Part shown: positions 1 to 9,806 of the stretch, piece after piece
Layout: every line of letters starts with the position of its first letter
Position numbering within the stretch: the stretch's first letter is position 1
Assembly: GCF_001189245.1 (NCBI RefSeq)
Contig: NZ_LFIQ01000010.1
Coordinates: forward strand, 1 to 51,576
Source: Bradyrhizobium pachyrhizi
Lineage (GTDB): Bacteria; Pseudomonadota; Alphaproteobacteria; Rhizobiales; Xanthobacteraceae
Length of the DNA stretch: 51,576 nt
Direction of reading: 5' to 3'
The notes under the pieces: generated by a model
What the model was told of the DNA's origin: nothing
What the model saw: the letters and a program-made list of their open reading frames with translations, nothing else
Database searches by the model: none
Position numbers and translations under genes: made by a program

Positions 1-219
1 AGACAAGACGGCGCCCGTCGGATGCGTACCATGAACGCTCATCAAACCAAGGATCACCTCCGTCATCCAATGACCGGGCGGCATTGGAGATCTCTTTGTG
101 AGGCACCGAATAAGATGTCTCGACACGTGCACAGTCCTTACGTCGACAGTATTCTTCCCGCAGATCGGCTTGCTCTGTATCCCTGTGAAGAGCTCTGAGC
201 TCTCAAGCTAACGGCTTCC

Positions 220-1971
220 CTACAGCGTCTTCAAATACTCGAGAAGCGCGCGCCGGTCCGTATCGCTCAGTTCCGGACCGATGACCCCAGGCGGCAGCCT
301 CCTGATATCAGTTTCGTTGCCCTCAAACGAATGCCCGCGATTGCTGTTGCCAAGCAACGAAACATTGAAGTCCGTCAGGCCGGCCGCGCCGGCGTCGTTC
401 GCTCGCGCTTTCGTAACAAGCCCGACATTGACAGGATCAAACTTGCGGCTACCAACGCAGAAAGAGCTTGGCCGCCGGCCCTGCGGCAATAGCATGTCCT
501 TCAGCGTCGGCACGGACCCATTGTGCAGATATGGGGCCGTTGCCCAAACACCGTCCAGCGGGCGCGCTCGGTATTGAGGTTCAAGGGCAAGGACATCTTT
601 ATCCTTGCCGTTACGGCTGACCCGCGCTCCAAGGTATACCCGTGGGTTTTGGCAGTTCTTCCTCGGCCCCCACATCTGCTGCTTGGCTTGTTCGGAAGAG
701 TTGTTGGCGACGTTCCATTGATCGATCGTCTTGCCCACCACGTCCATCAGGGCTAGCACAAAAAGCGGGTCGGCCGCCCGATCGGCCGAAAGGCCGCAGC
801 CCCAGGCTTTATTCAGGTCATCGATCGGATTGAGGCCGAGTGCTTCGGGTAGGTGAACGCGCCGCGTCGTCAGGACGTTGGATTGTTGATGGTCAGTGCC
901 GATGACATTCACCGGTAGCTGAGCGACGTTGAAGTAGCGGCGTCCGCCGATCTCCACCCAATTCTTCTCGCCCTTGGCCGATCGATCCGGGTTCTCCGGC
1001 TTCCAGAAGGAATCTTCCGGCCACTTTGCGTCGAACGCGGGATCATTGACCGGTCCTCGGTGGCATTCAAAACAATGCGAGCGATAAAGATCCCGACCTT
1101 TCTCAACGAGTGTTTCGTCAATAGACCAGGCGGGATCGCCTTTGAACCTGTCCTGTGCGTCCTTCCATCGTGGCGCGACAAGCCCGTTGAATTTCCTGCC
1201 GCTCGCCTCCGCGGATGAGAAGGGATCGGTCCCGCGCAAAAGCTCCTCGAAGCGCGCAATGTCCGACAGATGGATAGATGATTCAAAAAGCGGCCGGCCC
1301 GGTGCGGGTGCCCGCATATTGATTTTCGCGCTGACGCCGAGCGCTTCGCCAGAATTGCGAACAAGCTCGTTGAGGACAGAGGCGTCGTACTGCGCCCACA
1401 GGAAGTACGGCGTGTCCCAGATCGGCGGAAAGCTCACCGGAGCATCGTTACGCGCGAAGTTGCCCTTGAGAAGCGGATCGGAGAGCTCTCCGGTCACAGG
1501 ATCAAGAAAACTGGTATAGAAGACCTGGTTGCCGATCCTGTTCAAGGCATCCAGTCGGCCGAACCCCTCATCGAGATCCGCAACACCTTGACCCGCCAAA
1601 AGGCCATCGCTTGCAGTCTTTTGAGCCTTGATCTTCTGGAGTGCCAGCTCCAGATCACTTCGCAGCTTCTTGCGGTCGATGCGACCTTCAATGCTTTCCA
1701 GCCGGTTGGCGAAGCGTTCAAACCGCCACGGCAGGATCAGCGTGTAGCCAATCGATAGTCCAATGACCCGTTCCACCTCACCGAGATTGACCATCGCTGG
1801 TCCACCATCGAAGCGAATGCTGACGTTCTTGTACTCGAGATGACCGGTATGACAGGCGGCGCAGGTTAATCCGATCTGATCTTCGTAGAAGGCTCCCGTT
1901 GCCGGATCGATGCCCCCTTTCAGAATTGCGAAACCTACCGGCAAGGGTTGTCGGGCATGCTCGCCGTCCAA
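220..1971 (-). CDS. RoxA-like dihaem cytochrome c, main part (5' end in another frame)
   Basis: This is the catalytic body of a dihaem c-type cytochrome of the RoxA/dihaem-peroxidase type. Two CxxCH haem sites are visible: CAACH about 35 residues in and CFECH in the middle. The C-terminal stretch APYLHNGSVPTL is characteristic of this family. Known members are periplasmic, with two covalent haems, and act as oxygenases or peroxidases; the substrate here is unknown. The first codons are not a credible start: the preceding frame (1935-2459) supplies a membrane anchor and the family's N-terminal region, and the two join around 1945-1960, where homologous proteins run through a PDN-LPVGF junction. 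A one- or two-base indel therefore splits the gene. It is the last gene of a minus-strand cluster with a monohaem protein and a patatin. Confidence 0.8.
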   Translation of the reverse strand: MDGEHARQPLPVGFAILKGGIDPATGAFYEDQIGLTCAACHTGHLEYKNVSIRFDGGPAMVNLGEVERVIGLSIGYTLILPWRFERFANRLESIEGRIDRKKLRSDLELALQKIKAQKTASDGLLAGQGVADLDEGFGRLDALNRIGNQVFYTSFLDPVTGELSDPLLKGNFARNDAPVSFPPIWDTPYFLWAQYDASVLNELVRNSGEALGVSAKINMRAPAPGRPLFESSIHLSDIARFEELLRGTDPFSSAEASGRKFNGLVAPRWKDAQDRFKGDPAWSIDETLVEKGRDLYRSHCFECHRGPVNDPAFDAKWPEDSFWKPENPDRSAKGEKNWVEIGGRRYFNVAQLPVNVIGTDHQQSNVLTTRRVHLPEALGLNPIDDLNKAWGCGLSADRAADPLFVLALMDVVGKTIDQWNVANNSSEQAKQQMWGPRKNCQNPRVYLGARVSRNGKDKDVLALEPQYRARPLDGVWATAPYLHNGSVPTLKDMLLPQGRRPSSFCVGSRKFDPVNVGLVTKARANDAGAAGLTDFNVSLLGNSNRGHSFEGNETDIRRLPPGVIGPELSDTDRRALLEYLKTL

Positions 1972-2459
1972 GTGGAGCCTGTCCCCTTCGCATCCTCGCG
2001 GTAGCCGTATGCAGGTGAGCTCGCATCAAAGTCCTTTGAGCTTGGACTTGGGATGAAGCCAAGGCGTCGCAGATACTCATTGTCGGTCAAGCTCGTGTAA
2101 TGGATCGATAGCTCGGGACGCTCGAGAGCCAGGAACCAGCGATAGGGCACGGGAATGGTCGCCGTGCCCTGGGAGGTGTGGTGAAACCAATAACGCTGCC
2201 GTGAACTCCAGTTCTGGGGCAGCCAATACGCGCTATCAATCTTCGACGGCGCCGGCAGCGTCGCTGGCAGCAGCTGGGCAACCAGATTTGCGTCATTCTT
2301 GACCTTGAGCGCCGTATCGCGAAGCCTCTCCGGTACAAAGTACGCCATGCCGGCGACCAGTACCGCCACCACGAATACGATCGCGACCAAGAGACCGATG
2401 GCGTGCGGCAACCGCCTCAGCCGGCCACCTACCCAAGACCTGAACGAACGTGCCCCCAT
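1935..2459 (-). CDS. N-terminal part of the RoxA-like dihaem protein (frameshifted)
   Basis: This 174-residue product carries one hydrophobic segment (about residues 19-41, an uncleaved signal or membrane anchor). It is followed by soluble sequence rich in Trp and Tyr (for example YWLPQNW and PVPYRWFLALERP), which I recognise as the N-terminal region of RoxA-like dihaem proteins. It has no haem motif of its own and ends at a stop exactly where the next frame (220-1971) takes up the family sequence. The start is ATG at 2459, preceded by a strong GGGAGG ribosome-binding site. The two ORFs are best read as one broken gene of about 740 codons. If the break is real, this fragment would be an orphan membrane stub. 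Confidence 0.75.
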   Translation of the reverse strand: MGARSFRSWVGGRLRRLPHAIGLLVAIVFVVAVLVAGMAYFVPERLRDTALKVKNDANLVAQLLPATLPAPSKIDSAYWLPQNWSSRQRYWFHHTSQGTATIPVPYRWFLALERPELSIHYTSLTDNEYLRRLGFIPSPSSKDFDASSPAYGYREDAKGTGSTWTASMPDNPCR

Positions 2460-2523
2460 GGCAATCCTCCCTCATTTCAAATAGCGCGCGTCGCTCTGCG
2501 AGCGCGCCGGACAATGACCGTCC

Positions 2524-3894
2524 TTACTTGTTCAGCAATTGGCTATTGATGAAGGAGACGACGTCGGCGGTCTCCGCTGCTGCGCGTCGGGTGATGGTCG
2601 CGGCCGCAGGACCACCATGCAAGAACGAGGGAAACCAACCGAAATTACGAACATTCCAGTCTTCTTTCGGGAGAACCGCCCGGTTCACACCGGATACCGC
2701 GAAACCTTGCATTTTCCTTTTGAGCGGCTGCGCGGTCTCGGTATGACAGCTCACGCAATCCGTATTGAAGAAATGGCTCTTCTTCGTATCCGCAACGACG
2801 TTGACGATCTCGAGCACGCGGCTATTGGGAACGTTGCCATCGATGAAATCGGCTGTGGAGACGCCCTTACGGTTGGAAATCGGCAAAGGAGGATTCTGCA
2901 GCGCCGCGTGGCGGCAGGTCACTAGATTCTGATTATTCGTGACCGGCCGCGGGACGACATGCGTGTCGCCGACGATGCTGAACATCTGCGCAGCATGCAG
3001 GCCATCAAGGGTCGGGCCCGGCACTGGTATCAGCCCGGCCTGCGGCACCCTTAGCATCGAAACGAACACCCAGGGTTCGGGCGGCGAAATGCCCATGACA
3101 GCCATGGTGTTGAGGCGCTGCGGCGAGAGATGCTTCTCCAGCATGGCTTTGACCGCATCACGAAACGGCTTTGCAGATGAACCGACCAGCCCGGGGTGCA
3201 CGTTCATGTCGCCGACAGTCGAGATCTTGACATTGCCGAACTTTCCGGCCGCAAGTTGATCGCGCAGAGCCGCAACGTCCCGAATGATCGCCTTGAAAGT
3301 TGCGTCGTCAGGCTTGAAGCGAGGGAATGGCGCACAGCCCTCGAGCGGTGGATCGGGATCGAGATTGAAGCTGAAGATCAGGTGGCCGGCAGTGTCATGG
3401 ACCTTGAATCCGTCCGGGCCATTGGTCACGGGTTGGATGATCAGCCGGATTTGCGGCTGCCGTCCAAACTGGGCGATGACATCAGGGGATAGGCCCGGTG
3501 CTCCCGGATCGATCCGAATGCCCGCAACGAACCAGGCATCGATCTTTTTGACGGCATCCGGCAGATGGATGTGGCGCGCGCCGGAGTCCGGCACGCCTTC
3601 GCGTTCGGGATTTTCGGCGTTTGCGATAAAGCGCGCGAAATCCTCATCGGACAACAACCGGTGCGCGGCCCCAGCCGGACCGGCAAGGTCGGAAACCGCA
3701 ATCAAATTGACGAGGTCTGCAGGCGCCTTGGGGGAAGGAAACAGGATGGACACGTCGTTGGCCGAAAGTGGCTTCGATGGCGGCTGGGCCTCTGCTGTTG
3801 CTGGTCCCAAAGCACCGGCGAAGATCAGCCCCGCTGCGAACAGATTTGTAAGCACCCACCCAAGCATCGAGCGGCGGATTTCACCTTTCGCCAT
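2524..3894 (-). CDS. exported monohaem c-type cytochrome-like protein
   Basis: The protein has about 456 residues from the chosen ATG at 3894. That start gives an immediate signal peptide (positive MAKGEIRR, a hydrophobic stretch, then an AEA-type cleavage site) and has a GGGA ribosome-binding site about 11 bases upstream. A longer GTG start at 4020 would overlap the upstream patatin stop by four bases, but it adds 42 residues before the signal peptide. A single CxxCH haem site (DCVSCHTET) sits near residue 390. The rest, with many Pro and Asp residues, I cannot assign to a named family. Position and export suggest an electron-transfer or accessory partner of the dihaem protein downstream. 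No catalytic function can be given. Confidence 0.75.
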   Translation of the reverse strand: MAKGEIRRSMLGWVLTNLFAAGLIFAGALGPATAEAQPPSKPLSANDVSILFPSPKAPADLVNLIAVSDLAGPAGAAHRLLSDEDFARFIANAENPEREGVPDSGARHIHLPDAVKKIDAWFVAGIRIDPGAPGLSPDVIAQFGRQPQIRLIIQPVTNGPDGFKVHDTAGHLIFSFNLDPDPPLEGCAPFPRFKPDDATFKAIIRDVAALRDQLAAGKFGNVKISTVGDMNVHPGLVGSSAKPFRDAVKAMLEKHLSPQRLNTMAVMGISPPEPWVFVSMLRVPQAGLIPVPGPTLDGLHAAQMFSIVGDTHVVPRPVTNNQNLVTCRHAALQNPPLPISNRKGVSTADFIDGNVPNSRVLEIVNVVADTKKSHFFNTDCVSCHTETAQPLKRKMQGFAVSGVNRAVLPKEDWNVRNFGWFPSFLHGGPAAATITRRAAAETADVVSFINSQLLNK

Positions 3895-4016
3895 CGTCGG
3901 CAATTCCCTTCTAAGATTGAAAACTCGAGGTCCGATTGAGAGACAGCCGTCTTCAGCGACATAAGCTGGCGTATTTTGGTGGGCAGCCGCGTTGAGGACG
4001 TTCACTCGAAAGACGT

Positions 4017-7000
4017 TCACTCGCTGCCGTAAAACTTGCTTTGCAATGTCTTGAGTTGAGTAGGATGCAAAGCCTCATCTATGCAGTTGAAAAACATCTG
4101 GCTTCTTGCATTGACACGCTCCCGATCAAGGGGGCCATGCTCCATGTCTGTTTGCAGCCCGCGCACGGCGATCCAGTCGTTCGACGGATCCTTGAGCAGC
4201 TCAAACAATGTTCCATTCTGATAGGGGTGAAGCCGAAAATGAGCGAAGGCCACCTTGGCTGAGATCTTCGCATCACGCAGTGCGTCGGGGAGCGCGAGGA
4301 GATCAAGCGCTTCTAGATCGCCGATATCTTGTATTTGGCTCTGTGCTTCCTGATATTGCTCCCGCCCCACCGGTTGATACATGCCTCGTGGGCGAAACAG
4401 CCAACCATCGTCCGTCCCCGTCTGGTTTCCGAACGGGTTGCCCTCGTAACCAAAGACAAAATTCGCCAATTCCTTGGGATGATTGAGCAATGTCTCGATC
4501 GCAATAGGCGGCTTATTCGCCGCCACCAGATCAGCGTTGTTTTTGGCGATGCGGTCGCGCCATTTGCGCGGCAATTGCGAGACCGCGCTGTAAGAGAAAT
4601 TCTCGCTGCTGCGGGTAAAATCAGCGCTGTCGTAGGAGATTGCTCCCAGTATATAGGCAAGGATCCGCGGCTCGGTTTCTGCGACGCGATCCCATTCCTG
4701 CAACAATGCCTTGACCTGCTCGGCCTGAAAATACGCCATATAACTCTTCCGATATGGCGGCAGGGGCGCCGGAGCCGGCGAATGGTCTTTGATCGATGCC
4801 GCGAGCTGGTGCTCGTATGCGGCAACTTGGTCGCGGTACTTCTGATAGCCGCGCTCCTGCAACCACTTCCTCTCGTAACAGGCAAGTAGCGGCTGCGGCT
4901 TGATCTTTGGAGCGGGCCTGTACTCTTTGCTCAATTCATCGGCGTAAGCAGCTTGGGCGAGCTTAGCATCTCTGAGCGCTTCAAAGGCGGATGCGACGGA
5001 TCCGTTCAAGAGATGAAACAATTTCACCTGCAGGCAATCAGCGTTGCTCTGCTTGGTCCGGGATTGATCGAAATCATCCCTTGGCACGCAATCCCAAAAG
5101 CGACCGCTGCTCAGCGAGATGATATCGTCGGTTTGCTGAGATAGGGTCCAACCAAGCGGCAGGCTGTAAAACAAGCCGGTTATTTCGGTGCGGCCGAATG
5201 TCGGAAAGCGCTGTACACTCGCAGCTAGGTCATTTTCCTGCGCGCGATCGATCGTGGTTGCGTGATTGAGTGCGACATAGGTCCGCGAGGTACGCGTGCT
5301 CAGCAGCGCGCGCACCGGCTCCATGAGCTCACCGAACATGAAGGACCCATGATCTTCGAACTGGCCGCTCACCAGCGACAAAAGATAGATCCGGAACTTT
5401 GGCGCATCGGAGGTGCCCTTGATGCTGTTGAGCCGCTCGATCAGATCGAGAGCAGTCTCGATTCCGGAGTTCTCGACATATCCGCCGTCCACCAGGCGTG
5501 CCTGTCGATTGGCGGTAATAAAGTCGTTCTTTAACGGAACCGTCGCCGCCGGCGTCACCCATGGAAAGCGCGCGCTGGTAAACGCCGCCGCGCTGAGCGG
5601 AATATGGAGGGAGCGGCTTGTGACGGTTTGATCGGGTCCAGTGCCGGCGCGATCAAGCGTTGCGAGAATGCACAGGTCTTTGTCTTTCGCGTGCAGCGGG
5701 TCGATATCGAAGGGGGAGATCACAACGCGCTTGCCGCTTCCGGCATCCGTCGTATTCAACAGCAGCGCGGGCATATTGTTGTCTGGCGCCCAATGTGACT
5801 GAAAATCGGCCTTCAGCAGGTTGGACTGTGCGCCGGCCCCCTTCTGGTTCCTGAGCGTTCGGTCTGTCGCATTTTCCAGCGTGTATTCCAGAAAGCGCGC
5901 GCGGTCGAAACTTGGAATCGCGAACGGAGAGAACAGCTGGGTGAAGTCGGTAAAAAGAAAGCCGGCGACCAACGGCGAGAGAAAATCCGTTTCCAACACG
6001 CTTGCTACGCGCTGTTCTACCGGCCCGGAAGCATCGATGTCCTCGGCGCGACCGACGCCGGCGAGGAAGTCTGCGATCTTGGGGCATGTCTTTGCGTCGG
6101 GAGCAATCGCATCAAGTGGCGCATTGTCGGCATGAAGCGCAGCCGCGAAAATTGCCGAGCCGACGCTTCCCCCAGAGACACCGCTGATCGCAAACAGATG
6201 CTGCCGAAACGCCGGACAGAGATCTTGCATTCTGGCAAGAAAGCGGGCCGCGTTGTTGGCCGCATAGATGCCACCGCCCTGGGCCGCCACAATGAACACG
6301 GGATATTCGCCAAGCCTCTTGGCCTCGGCGACCCGCGGTTTTTGCACAATCCATTCGCGAAATGCTTCGACCGCAGAGATGCGAGGTTTGTCTTCCGGCT
6401 GGCCGGCTGCAATATCGACTGTGCGCAGGCCGTGATCGTCACTTCCAAATAGGGACGCAACCAGGAATAGGCCACCGAACACAACCGGTATAAACGGGAA
6501 ATTGAGCCTGATTGTCAGCAGCGCAAAGTGGGTGGAGAGAGCAACCACGCACATCGTAAAAAGAGCGATCACGCCAAACGAGCCGACGAATTGCGCAAGC
6601 CTATCGGGAAGCAGAAGGAAGCCAGCCGTCAATAGCGCGATGCCGGCGATCGTGAGCGCAAGAAATCTATAGCGGATGAAATAGGCATTGTTCGCCCTGC
6701 TCGCGAGCTCGGTGGCCCGATCTCTTGCTCCCATCCGCCAGGCAAATACGACAAATGCGGCTAGCAGAATCAACATGGCAAGGGCCAGGATGAGCAGTAG
6801 GTTGCGCTCGAAGGCAAGCGCCTGAGCCTGGATGCGGAAGATGCTTCCGACTTCCTCGACCTCACCGATCTTTTGAGCCGGCCGCGAGTCGAGTTGACCT
6901 GCGGTCGCAGCCAGTATGGGCAATGCGCCGAGGATTACGGGCGCAAGTCTTATATACAGGGCCAACCGGCCTGTCGCGCGCGGCATGCGAGCTATTGTTG

Positions 7001-7217
7001 CAGCGGTGAGCTGAAACGCAGCCGCCCAAATCGTTATCGCAATCACGCCAATGGCGATGAACTCTTTGACAGTTGTCCAGCCAATGTCGTCGGCGCCGAT
7101 TCGGTAGAGCTCCTGAATCTGATCTGGTAGGTAGAGCAGAACGGAAATGGCGACCGAGAGAACGATGATCCATCGCAGATTGCGCAATAATGTGAACAAT
7201 TGCTCGCGCACAGTCAT
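4017..7217 (-). CDS. large membrane-anchored patatin-like phospholipase
   Basis: About 1066 residues from ATG 7217, which has an AGGGAA ribosome-binding site; an in-frame extension to 7283 lacks support. The N-terminal 300 residues contain about six to eight hydrophobic segments, so the protein is a polytopic inner-membrane protein. A patatin domain follows: the glycine-rich oxyanion loop GGGIYAANNAARF, the nucleophile elbow GVSGGS (serine in GxSxG, around residue 345), and the catalytic aspartate in DGGYVENSG (around residue 575). These give the Ser-Asp dyad of patatin lipid acyl hydrolases. The last 350 residues are charged, helical and unassigned. It is the first gene of a minus-strand cluster with two haem proteins, which suggests a lipid- or polyisoprenoid-directed pathway, but that is inference. 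Patatins are also common toxic effectors. Confidence 0.85.
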   Translation of the reverse strand: MTVREQLFTLLRNLRWIIVLSVAISVLLYLPDQIQELYRIGADDIGWTTVKEFIAIGVIAITIWAAAFQLTAATIARMPRATGRLALYIRLAPVILGALPILAATAGQLDSRPAQKIGEVEEVGSIFRIQAQALAFERNLLLILALAMLILLAAFVVFAWRMGARDRATELASRANNAYFIRYRFLALTIAGIALLTAGFLLLPDRLAQFVGSFGVIALFTMCVVALSTHFALLTIRLNFPFIPVVFGGLFLVASLFGSDDHGLRTVDIAAGQPEDKPRISAVEAFREWIVQKPRVAEAKRLGEYPVFIVAAQGGGIYAANNAARFLARMQDLCPAFRQHLFAISGVSGGSVGSAIFAAALHADNAPLDAIAPDAKTCPKIADFLAGVGRAEDIDASGPVEQRVASVLETDFLSPLVAGFLFTDFTQLFSPFAIPSFDRARFLEYTLENATDRTLRNQKGAGAQSNLLKADFQSHWAPDNNMPALLLNTTDAGSGKRVVISPFDIDPLHAKDKDLCILATLDRAGTGPDQTVTSRSLHIPLSAAAFTSARFPWVTPAATVPLKNDFITANRQARLVDGGYVENSGIETALDLIERLNSIKGTSDAPKFRIYLLSLVSGQFEDHGSFMFGELMEPVRALLSTRTSRTYVALNHATTIDRAQENDLAASVQRFPTFGRTEITGLFYSLPLGWTLSQQTDDIISLSSGRFWDCVPRDDFDQSRTKQSNADCLQVKLFHLLNGSVASAFEALRDAKLAQAAYADELSKEYRPAPKIKPQPLLACYERKWLQERGYQKYRDQVAAYEHQLAASIKDHSPAPAPLPPYRKSYMAYFQAEQVKALLQEWDRVAETEPRILAYILGAISYDSADFTRSSENFSYSAVSQLPRKWRDRIAKNNADLVAANKPPIAIETLLNHPKELANFVFGYEGNPFGNQTGTDDGWLFRPRGMYQPVGREQYQEAQSQIQDIGDLEALDLLALPDALRDAKISAKVAFAHFRLHPYQNGTLFELLKDPSNDWIAVRGLQTDMEHGPLDRERVNARSQMFFNCIDEALHPTQLKTLQSKFYGSE

Positions 7218-7283
7218 CGCTCGTTCCCTAATACTGTCTACAGAAGATAGTCCTGAGCAAATATTGGCTTTAATCCCAAACAC

Positions 7284-8498
7284 ACGGCCGAACTCTCACC
7301 GAACGCGAACGCTTAAAGAGAGCTCGCCGCGCGCAATGCAAAAATAGATCCGCTATCGGAAAGCGGGTTTAACGCCATAAACTTAACCTGCAGTAGTGGA
7401 GCGATTTATCGAATATTCCGCTAGACGGTCAAGAGATTTTCGGTGCGGATGAGACGAAATGGAGCGCTCGATGTTTTTCATCTCGCTCCAGCCCACTTGC
7501 GCACTTTTTCCCCACTCATTCGACTGAGACGCAAAGAAGGCGCACGGCGCCGCCGCACTTCTTCCTGCTATCGCCGGTCGCATTCATCGATCGGTTCATT
7601 GATCGATGCGGCTTGACGTTGACGAGAGCTCGGACGCTTTAAGACCTAGCCTTTTGAAGCCGACTTTGAGCAGGAGGACAAGAGCTTGCCCGCGACGAGA
7701 CTGCAGACGCGCTCAAACCGGCCCTAGCATCAATGATCGTGCGCTGACGCCAAGCGTTCACACCGATCTAGGCCGATCAGTTCGCCATACCCAGCGATTG
7801 AGCCCACTCCGTGAATGCATACGTGATGACCTCGCCCTGGTCCACACCACCTCGCTCTTGAACAGAAAGGTGCCCCATCAACACCGGAGCGCTCGATCGG
7901 TACAAGTCGAGGATTCCGCGAACCGACAACGCAAGCCCCGCCCCGGCAACTGTCATTTGCCACCAGAAACAGCCGGACGTTAACAAAGCAGCAGCGCTTC
8001 AGATCGCCCTTTGTAGGGCACGGCGCGCAAAGAGCGGCGCCAACTAGATGCCTCGTCCAGGATAAGCTCGGTTTGGTGTGATCAGACATGCCTCCTTCAT
8101 TCCGGCCGGAACCATGGACCTAAGTGCCCGGTCGTAGCTGCATAAGCACGCAGGCATTGACCAGCGAGTCAGCGATCAAGGTTTTCTTTTTGCGCCCAAA
8201 GATCCCGCACTTCATACCCTCGCTGGTTGGACCTCTCTGTGCGTGCCCCGCGTATCGCCGCACGCTAACATCGCTGACGATCGGCGGCGGGATTGTTTTG
8301 TCCGATTCGGACAATCATCTGGACATCAGACCACCGATCGATAAGTAAGAGTCGCATCAGTCATTTGCGTCTTTGAACAAAACTTGCATCGATCATCGAT
8401 GCCTTGTGAGAGTATACTCAAAAGTCTAGCGGGCTTGTGCGTCGGCTATCAACCCGGCGAATTTCAGAACGCGGAATCATATTCGGGCAGTCACGGCT
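7284..8498. other. gene-poor interval with possible transposase debris
   Basis: About 1.2 kb between two divergently oriented clusters. No convincing gene is present: the short ORFs overlap each other in several frames and lack ribosome-binding sites. It must contain the promoters for the patatin cluster (minus) and the nitrilase gene (plus). One segment near 7780-7870 resembles a transposase scrap and is listed separately. Confidence 0.5.
7777..7986 (-). pseudogene. possible IS3-family transposase (orfB) scrap
   Basis: Within this 69-residue frame, the stretch VDQGEVITYAFTEWAQSLG resembles the IS3-family integrase-core segment around DQGSQYTSxAFTE that carries the second catalytic aspartate. 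The reading frame stops right after it, and neither the preceding nor the following core motifs can be found, so at most a fragment survives. The match is by eye and short; a chance similarity is possible. Confidence 0.25.
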
Positions 8499-9806
8499 TT
8501 GGACATCACCGACGAGCAGTGGCGGGAGAACGCTTTCAGCATTCCCGCCAATCTGAGAGCTGTGCCTCGCAGCGAGGACGACGACGGTTTGCGACACGCC
8601 ATGCTCATCGTCTGGGCCGCGCTCGCCAAGGCATCGGCCACGATCAAACATTTATACTCGCTTGTCCCGGAATCGATGATCCTCGAGTTCGCTGCGACGC
8701 TCGACATGCAAGCGCCGGACTATGGTCTGTCATTCGACGGCACGGAGACCTACGAGGAAATCGTGATGCGGCTCGGCGGTTGTCTTCGCGCCATGGAGCG
8801 TGAATACACCGAACAGGATCTGGGCTCGAGGCCGACTGATCCAGCCAGGTGGCTCGTCGAACACGCAGGGCATTGCGCTTATCTCATCCCCATGGGGCGC
8901 TTAGCGTGGAAGGAGATAAAGACCCCTCCCCAGGATATGCGCAACTTCGACCAACGCGGGCTGCTGCGTGTCCGGTTCGTCCCAGCTGTCGTCGACGGCG
9001 CGACGGTTCAGATCGTGAAAGCCGACCGGATGGCCAGGAAGTCGTGGACATTCGGCGCCGTATTGTTTCCTGATCCCACCTTCGACTGCGATGAAACACC
9101 GACGAGGTTCTTCGTCAGAGCGGTTACCATCCCTCATGGCGAAACCATTATTTCCGATGCGTGCAAGGCGGCTCACACCGAACTCTGTCTGACCACCGTG
9201 TTTCCGGAACTCATGATCGACCCGCAATCACGTCGTCTCATCGAAACTCAACTTGTCGAGAAGCCTTGGCTTGCCGAGGGTGAAATGCCGGACGCACCTG
9301 GCATCGTGGTCGCAGGCTCATGGCATGAAGTGGAGCACGGCCAGCGATACAACATCGCTACGATCTACGACGGTCACGGCGTGCAAATTGCTCGGCACAA
9401 GAAGCGCATGGCCTACAAGGACGCTGAAGGCCGCGTGGAAGACATTCGGCACGGGACCGAGCTTGTTGTCGTGGTCCTGGAGGAAGCCCTTTTCGGCTTC
9501 GGGATCTGTCTCGATTTCTGCAATAGGTGTTATCATACCCCTTATGGATGGCTAGATGTTGACTTCGCAATCGTCCCGTCCTGCGGCAACGAGGTCACCA
9601 TGGACGGACACATCCGGACCGCCAAGGATTTGGACAATGAGCGAAAAACCCGCAGTTTTGTGGTCCAACAGGCCTATCCCCCACTGGGTCAGGCTGCCGG
9701 GTTTGTCCTGAACCCGGACGGGAACTCATCGCGCTGGGCGGCAGAAGAGCTTCTGACAGGCGCGCCCTGGAGCGTTTTCCGCGGCGAAACGTTACATGAC
9801 CGTTGA
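8499..9806 (+). CDS. nitrilase-superfamily (carbon-nitrogen hydrolase-like) protein
   Basis: 435 residues. The C-terminal half has the order and context of the nitrilase catalytic triad: Glu237 in VFPEL, Lys301 or 302 in RHKKRM, and Cys337 in GICLDFC. Family members hydrolyse or transfer non-peptide C-N bonds (nitriles, amides). The N-terminal 190 residues are not part of the usual nitrilase fold and are unassigned; they may be a substrate- or partner-binding domain. The given start is TTG at 8499. An in-frame stop lies at 8427 with no ATG or GTG between, so the start is either this TTG or a downstream ATG near 8601. It overlaps the next gene by 11 bases, so the two are probably translationally coupled. 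I know of no described system with this pair. Confidence 0.65.
   Translation: MDITDEQWRENAFSIPANLRAVPRSEDDDGLRHAMLIVWAALAKASATIKHLYSLVPESMILEFAATLDMQAPDYGLSFDGTETYEEIVMRLGGCLRAMEREYTEQDLGSRPTDPARWLVEHAGHCAYLIPMGRLAWKEIKTPPQDMRNFDQRGLLRVRFVPAVVDGATVQIVKADRMARKSWTFGAVLFPDPTFDCDETPTRFFVRAVTIPHGETIISDACKAAHTELCLTTVFPELMIDPQSRRLIETQLVEKPWLAEGEMPDAPGIVVAGSWHEVEHGQRYNIATIYDGHGVQIARHKKRMAYKDAEGRVEDIRHGTELVVVVLEEALFGFGICLDFCNRCYHTPYGWLDVDFAIVPSCGNEVTMDGHIRTAKDLDNERKTRSFVVQQAYPPLGQAAGFVLNPDGNSSRWAAEELLTGAPWSVFRGETLHDR

Noticed and set aside
3284..3964. 226-codon plus-strand frame opposite the monohaem protein gene
   Set aside because: Antisense shadow of a gene with a signal peptide and CxxCH; no ribosome-binding site.
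8120..8314. 64-codon minus-strand frame, considered as transposase or effector remnant
   Set aside because: No motif of any family, no ribosome-binding site.
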